Made by a program: the position numbers and the translations under genes
From: CALKZN01 sp964633815
Lineage (GTDB): Bacteria; Pseudomonadota; Gammaproteobacteria; Arenicellales; Arenicellaceae
NCBI GenBank assembly: GCA_964633815.1
Contig: CAZWHW010000045.1
Coordinates: forward strand, 1-10,934
Reading direction: 5' to 3'
Length of the DNA stretch: 10,934 bases
The notes under the pieces: model-generated
Seen by the model: only the letters and a program-made list of their open reading frames with translations
Told to the model about the DNA's origin: nothing
Databases searched by the model: none
Shown: piece after piece, positions 1 to 8,200 of the stretch
Layout of the letters: the number at the start of each line of letters is the position of its first letter
Numbering within the stretch: position 1 is the stretch's first letter

Positions 1-70
1 ATAAAGATTGCTGTGTGATCTGGAAGCAATTAATATCAGTTTTTTAAACTATATACCATTCTCAAGAATC

Positions 71-877
71 ATGAAAAAAACTATGCGAGTTGCTTGTGAC
101 ACTCACGTGCATTGTTATCAATTTGAATTGTTGCCCGAACTGTTAGATAGCGTGGCACATAATCTGGATAAGTATGTACCTGAAGCTGATGCTAAGGTGA
201 TATTTTTTACTGACGGTTTTATTGATAGAACATGGCTTAAGTTACAAGAATTGATTCAGGCTAGAGGTTCTGCTGAAGAGTGGGTATTAGTATTTAATCA
301 GGAGTCAGGTTTGGTGGAAGCGAGCAAGCAGCAGCAAGTTGTTTATATTGCACCAGCTAGACAAGTGAATACTGCAGGACGGTTGGAAATGCTGTTGCTG
401 GGTTGTGATCAAGATCTTGAGGATAAACAGGCAGCTAATGACTTGATTGAACAGTATGGTGACCAGTATGTTTTGATTTCACCATGGGGTGTTGGTAAGT
501 GGTTGGGTAAGCGTGGCAGGGTGTTGGTTGATATAATAAATTTTGCTAAGAAGCCTTTTGCTTTGGGAGATAATGGCGGTCGACCATTTTTCTGGCCAGT
601 TCCGCATTTTAATTTATTGGGAGAATTGCGCGCTGGTTCTGGTAAGACTGTAATTAAGCAAGATGTGGCAATTATTAATGGTAGTGATCCGTTGCCTGTA
701 TCCGGCGACTATGTTCGGGCTGGTTCTTATGGTGTGAGTTTTGATTTGGATCAATCACTGAGTTTGAAAACATTGTTGGAAAGCTTGAAATCTAGTTCAT
801 CAGGGAGGCAGAATTTTGGCAAACCAATGGGTTTGTTTCAATTTATTCAATGTAGGCTCAAAATGTTGTTAAGGTGA
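71..877 (+). CDS. Uncharacterised protein with N-terminal HxH motif
   Basis: I do not recognise this family. From the ATG at 71 it encodes 268 residues. The frame is open upstream to a stop at 2-4, so a TTG start at 8 (289 residues) is possible. The ATG at 71 is preferred because conserved-looking sequence begins just after it, although only a weak AAGA precedes it; the ATG at 83 is another candidate. Near the N-terminus DTHVHC (residues 10-15, His12 and His14) resembles the metal-binding HxH of PHP and amidohydrolase enzymes. I cannot trace the remaining metal ligands, so hydrolase activity is not claimed. The rest looks like an alternating alpha/beta soluble protein, with a Gly/Pro/aromatic stretch GDNGGRPFFWPVP around nt 569-607. 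There is no signal peptide or clear membrane segment. A 206-base gap separates it from the yjfI-like gene, so it is probably not part of that operon. Confidence 0.7.
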   Translation: MKKTMRVACDTHVHCYQFELLPELLDSVAHNLDKYVPEADAKVIFFTDGFIDRTWLKLQELIQARGSAEEWVLVFNQESGLVEASKQQQVVYIAPARQVNTAGRLEMLLLGCDQDLEDKQAANDLIEQYGDQYVLISPWGVGKWLGKRGRVLVDIINFAKKPFALGDNGGRPFFWPVPHFNLLGELRAGSGKTVIKQDVAIINGSDPLPVSGDYVRAGSYGVSFDLDQSLSLKTLLESLKSSSSGRQNFGKPMGLFQFIQCRLKMLLR

Positions 878-1013
878 TTTAAGTTATTCTTCAGTAGGTG
901 TGCTAGAAGTTGTTAATAAATGAGTGTATTTATTTTAGAGCTATTATTTTTGAGTTAGTTTTATAGTAGTTTGTTCTGTTTTATTTGAGTGTGATTTTGA
1001 TTTTAAATCATGA

Positions 1014-1043
1014 TTCAATTAAGTTTTAATCATTACATGTAAT
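1014..1043 (+). promoter_or_regulatory. Possible promoter of the yjfI-like operon
   Basis: TTCAAT at 1014-1019 and TGTAAT at 1038-1043 are separated by 18 bases and could be a sigma-70 type -35/-10 pair. Both are imperfect: the -10 has G at the usually conserved second position. A competing pair is TTGACT at 1049-1054 with TAGGAT at 1072-1077 (17-base spacing). That -10 would overlap the ribosome binding site and give a nearly leaderless transcript. The 878-1083 gap must carry the operon promoter if the upstream gene is not co-transcribed, but the exact position is uncertain. I saw no convincing sigma-54 (-24/-12) site in this gap, although the classical pspA promoter of E. coli is of that kind. 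Confidence 0.3.
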
Positions 1044-1070
1044 TTAAATTGACTTATTACATGTGATAAG
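1032..1070. promoter_or_regulatory. Twin palindromes sharing ATTACATGT, candidate operator
   Basis: ATTACATGTAAT at 1032-1043 is a perfect 12-bp palindrome. CTTATTACATGTGATAAG at 1053-1070 is an 18-bp palindrome with one mismatched pair. Both share the core ATTACATGT, and their centres are 24 bp apart, a little over two helical turns. They lie 14-52 bases upstream of the yjfI-like start codon and overlap both candidate promoters. I did not find another ACATGT core in the window. Two more short palindromes lie just upstream: TGATTTTAAATCA at 998-1010 and AATCATGATT at 1006-1015. A dimeric regulator binding here is inference; AT-rich DNA yields short palindromes by chance, but two sharing a core this close together are less likely to be accidental. 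Confidence 0.45.
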
Positions 1071-1083
1071 TTAGGATGGCATC

Positions 1084-1695
1084 ATGGTTAAGAAAACATC
1101 CGCACATTACCAGCGAGAATTTCGTAAACGTCTACGAGAGCAGGGTTTGATAAAAAAAGAAGTTTGGATTAGGGCAAACAATGCAAAATTGCTAGTAGAG
1201 GTGGAAAAAACACTTCGCAAAGATGTGCCTCAACAAAAAATAGGAGATTTTATTGATATGAATGATAGCTTAAAAAATTGGACTACTATTGGATTGTATG
1301 GCGCTTTATTAGAAGATGATTTGGTTAAATCTGGGCAAGCAAGCGTTGAGCTTGTTGAGAATGCTGAAGATTCAATTGTTGCTACGATGCATGAATATGG
1401 TGATTTACCGATTTATATCGGGGTTAGTGGTCAACAAATAGTTGCCGAATCTGTATTGTGGGAAGTTAGTGATGTGAATGATGTTGCGAAGTTTAATGAA
1501 TGTGTGTTGCTAACACATAAGTATTTTCCCTTGTCGACGATAAGTCTTGAGAAGAAAGATGAAGTTCCAGCTTATTATAATATGTTTGGTGCGCTGAGCT
1601 CATCATCAAGTGTGGACAATATTGTTTTAGAATTGGAAACTTTAGCCAGTAATGTTCTCAATGCTGTGGATGCTTTCCAAGATTTTTTGAATTAA
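1084..1695 (+). CDS. yjfI: YjfI-like DUF2170 protein with basic N-terminal region
   Basis: A 203-residue soluble protein. Residues from about 65 to the end match my recollection of the DUF2170/YjfI family, for example the stretch with LPIYIGVSGQQIVAES and the following helix with KFNECVLLTHKYFPLS at about 135-151. This family has been related to CesT/Tir-type secretion chaperones. Residues 1-50 are strongly basic (REFRKRLREQGL, then EVWIR). This pattern resembles the start of ribbon-helix-helix proteins, in which an RxRxRxxGL-like segment precedes a short strand ending in W. As I recall, E. coli YjfI is about 133 residues, so the basic part looks like an added domain. AGGA at 1073-1076 lies 7 bases before the ATG and fixes the start. 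It is first in the run yjfI-pspA-yqiJ-yqiK and, as in E. coli, directly precedes the PspA-family gene. Its job is unproven: adaptor or chaperone for the PspA paralogue, regulator, or both. Confidence 0.85.
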   Translation: MVKKTSAHYQREFRKRLREQGLIKKEVWIRANNAKLLVEVEKTLRKDVPQQKIGDFIDMNDSLKNWTTIGLYGALLEDDLVKSGQASVELVENAEDSIVATMHEYGDLPIYIGVSGQQIVAESVLWEVSDVNDVAKFNECVLLTHKYFPLSTISLEKKDEVPAYYNMFGALSSSSSVDNIVLELETLASNVLNAVDAFQDFLN

Positions 1696-1741
1696 TTTCT
1701 ATAATTTAACTATTTAAAATTATATTACTAGGAGTAGAGAT

Positions 1742-2431
1742 ATGAATATTTGGTCTAAAATGCTTACTGCTGTTCGTGGTGGAGTTAATGAAGCGGGTGA
1801 AAGCATTATTGATGCTCAAGCGCTACGAATTCTAGATCAGGAGATACGTGATGCTTCGCATGAATTGTCATTATCAAAAGATGGTTTAGCGTCGTTAATT
1901 GCTCAAGAGAAATTGGCAAGTGAAAAGGTTGCTAATTTCCAAGCGGATATTGCTGAAAATGAAAAGTATATTTTGAGTGCATTGGAAAAAGGTGAAGATG
2001 AACTAGCTCATGACCTGGCCGTAAAGGTTGCTGATCTTGAGGTTTCGTTGTCAACTGAACAAGGCATTGCTAGTGACTTTAAAGCACAAGCTACAGATCT
2101 GCGAGCGACCATTAAAGTGGCTGAAGAGCAAATCAAACGCTTGAAGCAGCAAACTGAGACAGTCAAGGCAACTGAAGCGGTACAACGTGCGCAAAAAGCG
2201 ATTGCTGAGCGTCACAGTGGTAGTGATTCGAAATTAAGAACTGCTTTGGATTCACTGGAGAGGGTCAAGGAGAAGCAAAAACTTGCTTCTGCAAAAATGA
2301 AAGCAGCTTCTGATTTGGCTGTTGAAAGTTCAGGGACTTCTTTAGAGGAAAGGTTAAAAGATTCTGGGATTAAAAGAGAGTTGGGTGCTGCAGATGTGCT
2401 TGATCGTTTGAAGAAGCAAAAAAAGTCGTAA
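1742..2431 (+). CDS. yjfJ: PspA/IM30 (ESCRT-III-like) protein, YjfJ-type
   Basis: A 229-residue PspA/IM30-family protein, close to the usual length of about 220-230. These proteins bind the inner leaflet of the cytoplasmic membrane and polymerise into rods or rings; they share the ESCRT-III fold. The N-terminal segment MNIWSKMLTAVRGGVNEAGES (about 1-21) can form the membrane-binding amphipathic helix. Residues 22-195 are almost entirely charged and Ala-rich helix, as expected for the long hairpin and following helices. LEKGEDELAHDLAVK (81-95) corresponds to the conserved G-[RE]-[ED]-[ED]-LA region of the family. The ILDQEIRDA segment (30-38) also fits. The C-terminus ends in a basic tail (RLKKQKKS). 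AGGAG at 1730-1734 is 7 bases from the ATG. It starts 46 bases after the yjfI-like gene, the same pairing as E. coli yjfI-yjfJ. No pspF, pspB or pspC homologue is in the window, so this is a YjfJ-type paralogue rather than the classical Psp operon. Confidence 0.93.
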   Translation: MNIWSKMLTAVRGGVNEAGESIIDAQALRILDQEIRDASHELSLSKDGLASLIAQEKLASEKVANFQADIAENEKYILSALEKGEDELAHDLAVKVADLEVSLSTEQGIASDFKAQATDLRATIKVAEEQIKRLKQQTETVKATEAVQRAQKAIAERHSGSDSKLRTALDSLERVKEKQKLASAKMKAASDLAVESSGTSLEERLKDSGIKRELGAADVLDRLKKQKKS

Positions 2432-2498
2432 TCTAATATTTATTATGACTATAAATGTAATCGAATACTAAGTTCAATTAGCGCTGTTTGGAGGTCAA

Positions 2499-3176
2499 AT
2501 GTTTGCAGTATTGCTCCATAAAAATATGGATCCGTTTTATCAGATTATTGCTTCTTTTCCGACAATAATTTTTACGCTACTGTTCTTTTTTTGCTTGATT
2601 TATTGGGTAGTTGCAGCGCTAGGTATGATCGATCTAGACTTTTTGGATTTTGACTTTGATGGGGATATTGATGTTGTTGATTCAATGGAGGCGCAAAACT
2701 CAATTGCCGGTTTAGTGCTTAAGCTTGGTCTGCACGGTGTACCATTGATTGTTAGTCTTAGTATTCTTTCGATTACGGGTTGGTTGCTGAGTTTTTATAT
2801 TAGTTTTTATGCTTTTAGTGTAATTCCGGGTAAGCTTTTAGAGTTTTTAGCGGGCATTCCAATTTTAATTGCCGCTTTTTTAGGAGCATTGTTTTTAACA
2901 AAAATATGTCTTAAGCCTATTCGGAAATTTTTATCGAAATTAGAAGTTGATGAGACAAAGTATATTATAGGCCAAACGTTGGTGGTTCGATCAGGGATGG
3001 TAACCAATACAACGGGTCAAGCTATTATGAATGATGGCGGAGCGGGTATTATTCTAAATGTTAGAACTAAGGGTGAATTGGAATTTAAGAAGGGTGATCA
3101 GGTAGTTGTTATCGAAGCATTAACTGGAGATAGCATTTATCGAGTGATTAGTAAGGCCGAGTTTGAAGGAGTTTGA
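2499..3176 (+). CDS. yqiJ: YqiJ-like membrane protein with C-terminal OB-fold (NfeD-like)
   Basis: A 225-residue inner-membrane protein similar to E. coli YqiJ (about 209 residues), the partner of the YqiK flotillin. Hydrophobic segments lie at about 17-42, 81-106 and 111-135. They are followed by a basic stretch (about 138-147) that suggests a cytoplasmic C-terminus. Residues 154-220 look like the small beta-barrel OB-fold of NfeD-type proteins (GQTLVVRSGMV, then a Gly-rich turn and GDQVVVIEAL). The loop between the first and second segments is very acidic (DLDFLDFDFDGDIDVVD, 45-61), and residues 50-61 fit an EF-hand calcium loop. The start at 2499 is supported by GGAGGT at 2490-2495. The spacing is short, and an in-frame ATG at 2526 lacks any Shine-Dalgarno. 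NfeD-type proteins are normally encoded beside SPFH proteins, as here: the flotillin gene follows after 71 bases. Confidence 0.88.
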   Translation: MFAVLLHKNMDPFYQIIASFPTIIFTLLFFFCLIYWVVAALGMIDLDFLDFDFDGDIDVVDSMEAQNSIAGLVLKLGLHGVPLIVSLSILSITGWLLSFYISFYAFSVIPGKLLEFLAGIPILIAAFLGALFLTKICLKPIRKFLSKLEVDETKYIIGQTLVVRSGMVTNTTGQAIMNDGGAGIILNVRTKGELEFKKGDQVVVIEALTGDSIYRVISKAEFEGV

Positions 3177-3247
3177 TTCTCAAGTTCGACTTCAGTTTTC
3201 ATAAGTTTGTAAGTAGTTTATTTTAATAATCAAATAAGGAGAATATC

Positions 3248-5074
3248 ATGGCTGATTTGTCAGTATTAATGCCAATTTTTATTACAGTTGGTGCACTATT
3301 TATTTTTATAATGGGCTTCGCGGCATTGGTGAAAAAGTTCTATATCAAAGTTGATCAAGGGACTGCATTAATCATCAATACATTGCGTTCAAAGCCGAAA
3401 GTGACTTTTACAGGTGGTATGGTACTGCCAATCATTCACCGCATGGAATTAATGAAAATTTCATTGATTACTATGGAGGTTGATCGCCGTGGCAAGGATG
3501 GTTTGATTTGTAAGGACAATATGCGTGCTGATATTACAGTTGCTTATTATTTACGAGTCAATGAAACTGAAGATGATGTTTTGCGAGTAGCTAAAGCTGT
3601 TGGGACGCAACGAGCTTCTGATACAGAAGCTGTTTACAACCTGTTTGCCGCTAAATTTAGTGAAGCGCTAAAAACGGTTGGTAAGAAGGTGGAATTTGAG
3701 GAACTGTTTGAAGATCGCCAAAAATTTCGTGATGCAATTATTGATGCGATTGGTAGTGATTTGAATGGTTATTCTTTGGAAGATGTTGCAATTGACTATT
3801 TAGAGCAAACACCAAAAACGGATTTAGACCCGAATAATATTCTCGATTCGCAGGGTATTAAGAAAATTACTGAGCTAACTGCATCGCAAAATGTTCAAAC
3901 GAATATCTTTGAAAAGGATGAAGAATTAGCTATCAAGAAAAAGAATGTTGAAGCGCGTGAAGCTATGTTGGAATTAGAGCGTCAAGAGGCAGACGCGGAG
4001 GCAAAACAAGCGAGAGAAGTAGCAACTGTTGTCGCTCGTGAAGAGGCTGAAACTATCAAAGTTCAAGAAGAAGAGCGTCTTAAAGCTGAAACATCTAAAA
4101 TTGAGGTTGAACAAGACCTGCAAGTCCGTACAGAAAATCAACAACGTGAAATTGAAATTGCGAATGAAAATAGGCAGCGAGCTGTGGCTATTGAGGCTGA
4201 AAAAGTTGATCGGACTAAGCGCATGGAACGAGTGCATAGTGATCGAGAAGTTGATTTGACGAGTATTGAAGCTGACAAAGATATTGAAAAGGAGAAGAAA
4301 AATATCGCTGATATTATTCGTGAACGCGTGGCTGTTGATAAAACAGTGGCAATTGAAGAAGAAAAAATCAATGAAGTGCGAATTGTGTCTGAAGCGGACC
4401 GCTTAAAGCAAGTGCAGATAAAAGAAGCTGAAGCAGTAGCTGAAGAGCAAAAGGTTAAAGAAGTTCGAGCTGCCGAAGCGCAAGAAATTGCAGCAAAACA
4501 TAAAGCGGTTGAAATCACTACCTTGGCTGACGCAAACCTGGAAGCTTCGGATAAGGATGCTCAAGCTAAAATTAAGTTAGCTGAAGGTGTGCAAGCACAA
4601 GATGCTGCAACTGGTCTCGCTGAAGCTGATGTTATTCGTGCTCAAGGTGATGCAGAAGCGGAAGCGAAGTTACAAATTGGAACTGCTTCAGCCGATGTCA
4701 CATTGAAGCAATTTAAGGCAGAAGCAGAGGGTTTGACAGATAAGTTTGATGCAATGAACTCTATGAGTGAAGATGCAAGATCACACGAAGAATTTCGTAT
4801 GACACTTGAAACTGCATTGAAAGAAACAATAGCTGCAATTGATGCTGGTAAGGAAATTTCTCGTGAAAATGCAGATGTTTTAGCAACCGCATTAAAAGAG
4901 TCTTCAATTGATATTGTTGGCGGTGAAGGACACTTTTTTGATACCTTCTCAAAGTCATTATCTTATGGTAAGGCGATTGATGGCATTGTCAGTAAAAGTG
5001 AGACTATTCAAATGATGCTAGGCAAATTGAGTGGTTTGTTAGACAAGAAGGATGACGACGAAACTAAGCATTGA
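3248..5074 (+). CDS. yqiK: Flotillin (SPFH/band 7), YqiK-like
   Basis: A 608-residue flotillin-family protein, somewhat longer than E. coli YqiK (about 553). An N-terminal membrane anchor spans about 8-28. The SPFH/band 7 domain follows at about 30-220, including a TGGMVLPIIHRMELM stretch at 55-69. Residues 222-500 form a very long charged Glu/Ala/Lys/Arg coiled coil with many EAE and AEA repeats, as in all flotillins; it drives oligomerisation. The C-terminal region contains a conserved-looking IDIVGGEGHFFDTF and a final KSE helix before a polar tail (DKKDDDETKH). AAGGAG at 3236-3241 lies 6 bases before the ATG. Flotillins organise membrane microdomains and scaffold membrane complexes; the exact client here is unknown. 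The direct upstream partner is the YqiJ-like OB-fold protein. The gene ends 12 bases before a strong stem-loop. Confidence 0.93.
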   Translation: MADLSVLMPIFITVGALFIFIMGFAALVKKFYIKVDQGTALIINTLRSKPKVTFTGGMVLPIIHRMELMKISLITMEVDRRGKDGLICKDNMRADITVAYYLRVNETEDDVLRVAKAVGTQRASDTEAVYNLFAAKFSEALKTVGKKVEFEELFEDRQKFRDAIIDAIGSDLNGYSLEDVAIDYLEQTPKTDLDPNNILDSQGIKKITELTASQNVQTNIFEKDEELAIKKKNVEAREAMLELERQEADAEAKQAREVATVVAREEAETIKVQEEERLKAETSKIEVEQDLQVRTENQQREIEIANENRQRAVAIEAEKVDRTKRMERVHSDREVDLTSIEADKDIEKEKKNIADIIRERVAVDKTVAIEEEKINEVRIVSEADRLKQVQIKEAEAVAEEQKVKEVRAAEAQEIAAKHKAVEITTLADANLEASDKDAQAKIKLAEGVQAQDAATGLAEADVIRAQGDAEAEAKLQIGTASADVTLKQFKAEAEGLTDKFDAMNSMSEDARSHEEFRMTLETALKETIAAIDAGKEISRENADVLATALKESSIDIVGGEGHFFDTFSKSLSYGKAIDGIVSKSETIQMMLGKLSGLLDKKDDDETKH

Positions 5075-5085
5075 ATTTAATGGTT

Positions 5086-5114
5086 CACCCTACAAGATGA
5101 AACCTTGTAGGGTG
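5086..5114 (+). terminator. Strong stem-loop after flotillin gene (terminator or mRNA stabiliser)
   Basis: CACCCTACAAG at 5086-5096 pairs perfectly with CTTGTAGGGTG at 5104-5114 around a 7-base loop (atgaaac). The 11-bp stem starts 12 bases after the flotillin stop codon. The sequence after it (cttaactt) is not a proper U-run, so a classical rho-independent terminator is doubtful. It could instead weaken read-through into the ATPase gene or protect the 3' end of the upstream transcript. Confidence 0.6.
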
Positions 5115-5126
5115 CTTAACTTAACG

Positions 5127-5153
5127 TTGAATTAGTGCTCTATTTAGTACAAT
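5127..5153 (+). promoter_or_regulatory. Possible promoter of the AAA+ ATPase gene
   Basis: TTGAAT at 5127-5132 and TACAAT at 5148-5153 resemble -35 and -10 boxes, with 4/6 and 5/6 matches to the sigma-70 consensus. The spacing of 15 bases is short. The pair lies just after the stem-loop, so the ATPase gene could be transcribed both by read-through and from its own start. A transcript would begin near 5160 and give a leader of about 65 bases. Seen by eye only. Confidence 0.35.
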
Positions 5154-5226
5154 CCATATGATGATTTAATTCGTCCTAACTTGTTGCCAGAGACACGGTA
5201 ACGTCAAATGATTTGCGGAAACAGCT

Positions 5227-8200
5227 ATGAGTGAAAAAGATAAAGTCAATTTGGAAGGTGACGTTGTCGATAATGCAGTCGCTGAGGGTGGCTCATATGA
5301 AATTATCAAAAAACGTCTTGAGAAACAGGGTCAGGAACTTAAAGGCTTAGCACAAGCTCTTAATGAGGAGCGAATCGAAGAGTTTGGTGGTTCTGAAAAT
5401 GAAGTGATTGGACGTGCTCGTGTACGAACTGAAAATAATAGCATTGCTCGTGATATTGTTCAGGTTGGTAGTCAGCTTGTTTTTGGTTATAACGTTTTTA
5501 TAGGGCTTAAGCGTGAAACTAAAATAGAAGATGTTCTCAGTGTTTTTGATTTGACTGAAACGCAAGAGGGTGTTGAGCTTAAAGAGGTTGATGTTTCAAG
5601 CACTTATTTGTCGGATCAGCGCTTCGTTGATGATTTTGGCGAACTCTATCGTTATTACAAAGAGTCTCAACTCGTTGGTTTGCAGGTTCGTGATAGTAAG
5701 TTATTAGTGACTTTTCAGATTGGTGAACGAGAGGATGATATTCGTGTTTTTCGTTGGAGTGTTTCCGCTGATCAATCTGAAATTAAGTATATTGATAATC
5801 GTGGTGAAAGGGATGTGCAACCACCGAGTAAGTATGACTTTGAGTGGATTGAAACAAATCGTAATGATTTTGTTCATGGTATGCACCCGCATGTCAATAT
5901 TTTGGATACAGTGTTTGTTGAGACAATTAATGGTGATTTGACTGTAAAAATAGAGAACAATACTGAAGATGGTCTTGGTGTATATTCAGAGGCTGTGGAA
6001 GAGCAAGACCAGTCAATGGATGATGCTAGCATTGCGTATGTCAAGATAAATAATTTAATTTTGTTGGCGGTCACGCCATATAAAGAAGAGGTGGTTCGCT
6101 ACCTTGTTTACAATACTCTAACTGAAACAACTGTGCGAATTGATGCAATTGGCCAGTCGTGTATTTTGTTACCAGAGGATCAGGGCATAATTTTTCCAGG
6201 TGGGTATTACTTAGAAACGGGTGAATATAAAACGTTTGATAATACGGACGATAAAGGTCTCGTCTTTAAACGTATGTATCGTTCACCAAATGGCGAAGAT
6301 GTGTTGTATGTTTTTTATGAGCCAGTTTCTGGCAGATTTGGTCTTTTTAGCTATAACTTGATTTCAAAATCATTACAGAACCCAATTTATAGCAATGGTT
6401 ATGCGCTATTCGAAGATGGTCGTATTATTGTTTTCTCGGCAGAAGATGAGCCAGTTCGGATTCACCCAATGCAAATTTGGCAAAGTCCTTTTTTTAGTAC
6501 TGAATATGCAAGTCAGCGCCCAGAAAGCACTACCGAGTTAGGTAAGATTGGCAATTCGGAACTGGTTCGTGGTGTTTCAAATTTATTTGAGGTGGTTCGG
6601 TTGGTTGAGAATCAGCAGGCTTCGATGAAGATATATGAAAATTTATCACAATCGGCAAAGCGAATTTTTGACCTGCATTATTGGCTGGAAGAGGGCAGTC
6701 GATCCAATATTGCAGATACTCTAAAACAGGTTGCTACCACTTCTGAACTGGTGATTGATGAATTTGAAAAAGTCCAAAGCATTCAGCGACAGTCGGCTAA
6801 AGCAATGCAAGAGGTGCAGCAAACTCAAAGTAAATTATTATCTAAATTGACGACAAACAGTTGGGAAGATGCTGAGCAATTTGTGGCTGTGATTAATGAA
6901 ATTCGCCAACAACGTGGCCATATTATTACTGTTAAGGATTATCGTTATATTGATATCGCAGGCCTTGAAAAGCTTTTAAAAGAGCTTGATGAAAATGAAG
7001 CAGTTATTGGTGATAAAACAATCAAGTTTCTCAGTAAGCAAAAATCACTAATGATTTATGAGGAAAGGCTTGAGCAATTTCAAAAGCAAAGCGTTGCGGT
7101 GACCACAAATGCGCAGTTAAAACCGTTAATCGAAAATGTTGATCAGACTATTCAAGATCTTGATTTGTTATCGGAGTTGGTTGCAACATTAGATATTGAT
7201 GATGCTACTGTCAGAACAGCTATTGTTGATTCAGTATCTGAGATTTATGCCAAATTAAATCAAGTTAAAGCGAGAGCAGCGCAACGAGCTAAAAATTTAG
7301 GGTCTGAGGAAGCTCTTGCGCAATTTTCAGCACAATTTAAGTTATTTTCTCAAAGTATAGCCAATGCACTATCATCGTCGAGCACTCCTGAAAAGTGCGA
7401 TGAGCAATTGGCACGTTTGTTAGTTCAGTTGGAAGACCTAGAAAGTCAGTTTAGTGAATTTGATCGCTTTTTGAGCGATATTATGGATAAGCGCGAAGAG
7501 TTGTATGAGTCTTTTGAAACGCATAGACAAAGCTTGGTCGAGCAACAGCAAAGACGTGCGCAAACATTATCTGATTCATCGGATCGAATTTTAAAAACTA
7601 TTGAAAAGCGCTCATTGAAATTTCAAGAACGTGATCAATTAAACACCTATTTTGCATCAGATTCTTTAGTTTTAAAAATAAACGACATTGTTGAGGAGTT
7701 AGTTAAGCTAAATGCAGAAGTGGCAATGGATGATATTCAAGCGCGCTTAAAAGCTTTGCAAGAACAGGCTATTCGAGCACTTAGAGATAAAGTAGACATC
7801 TACGAAGAGGGCGGCAAGGTTATTAAACTGGGCGCAAAGCACCGCTTCAGTGTTAATACCCAAGAGTTGGACTTAACGATTGTGCCAAGAAATGAGCAGT
7901 TATTTTTTCATTTGTTAGGTACAGATTTTTATGAGTTAGTGGAGTCTGAAGGGCTTGCTGACACTCAAGACTATTGGAATTTATCGTTAGAGTCTGAAAC
8001 GCAAGATTTGTATCGTTCAGAATATTTAGCGCACCTTTTTATGCAGGCTGCAAAAAGTGAGAAGCAAGATTTATCAATTAAAACTCTAAATGATTCGTGT
8101 AATAGCTTGGAAGGGCTAACTAAGTTGGTTCGTGACTTTTCTACTCCTTTATATAAACAAGGTTACCAAAAAGGAATTCATGACTATGATGCGGCTAGGC

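Noticed and set aside
638..652. AGSGKT in the first protein, resembling a Walker A P-loop
   Set aside because: The Gly needed four residues before GKT is Leu, the motif is near the C-terminus, and no Walker B was seen.
915..934. AATAAAT/ATTTATT stem of 7 bp after the first gene as a terminator
   Set aside because: All pairs are A-T and only a short T-run follows; too weak to call in such AT-rich DNA.
4138..4518. 126-codon open frame on the minus strand inside the flotillin gene
   Set aside because: It is the complement of the Glu/Ala/Arg-rich coiled coil and translates to a Ser/Ile/Thr-rich low-complexity product without a plausible start region. The other minus-strand and out-of-frame openings in the window were rejected for the same reason.
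5217..5230. GGAAACAGCTATGA, identical over 14 bases to the ribosome-binding and start region of E. coli lacZ used in cloning vectors
   Set aside because: The identity stops at both sides, and the frame continues into a conserved-looking native protein, so this is chance rather than vector sequence.
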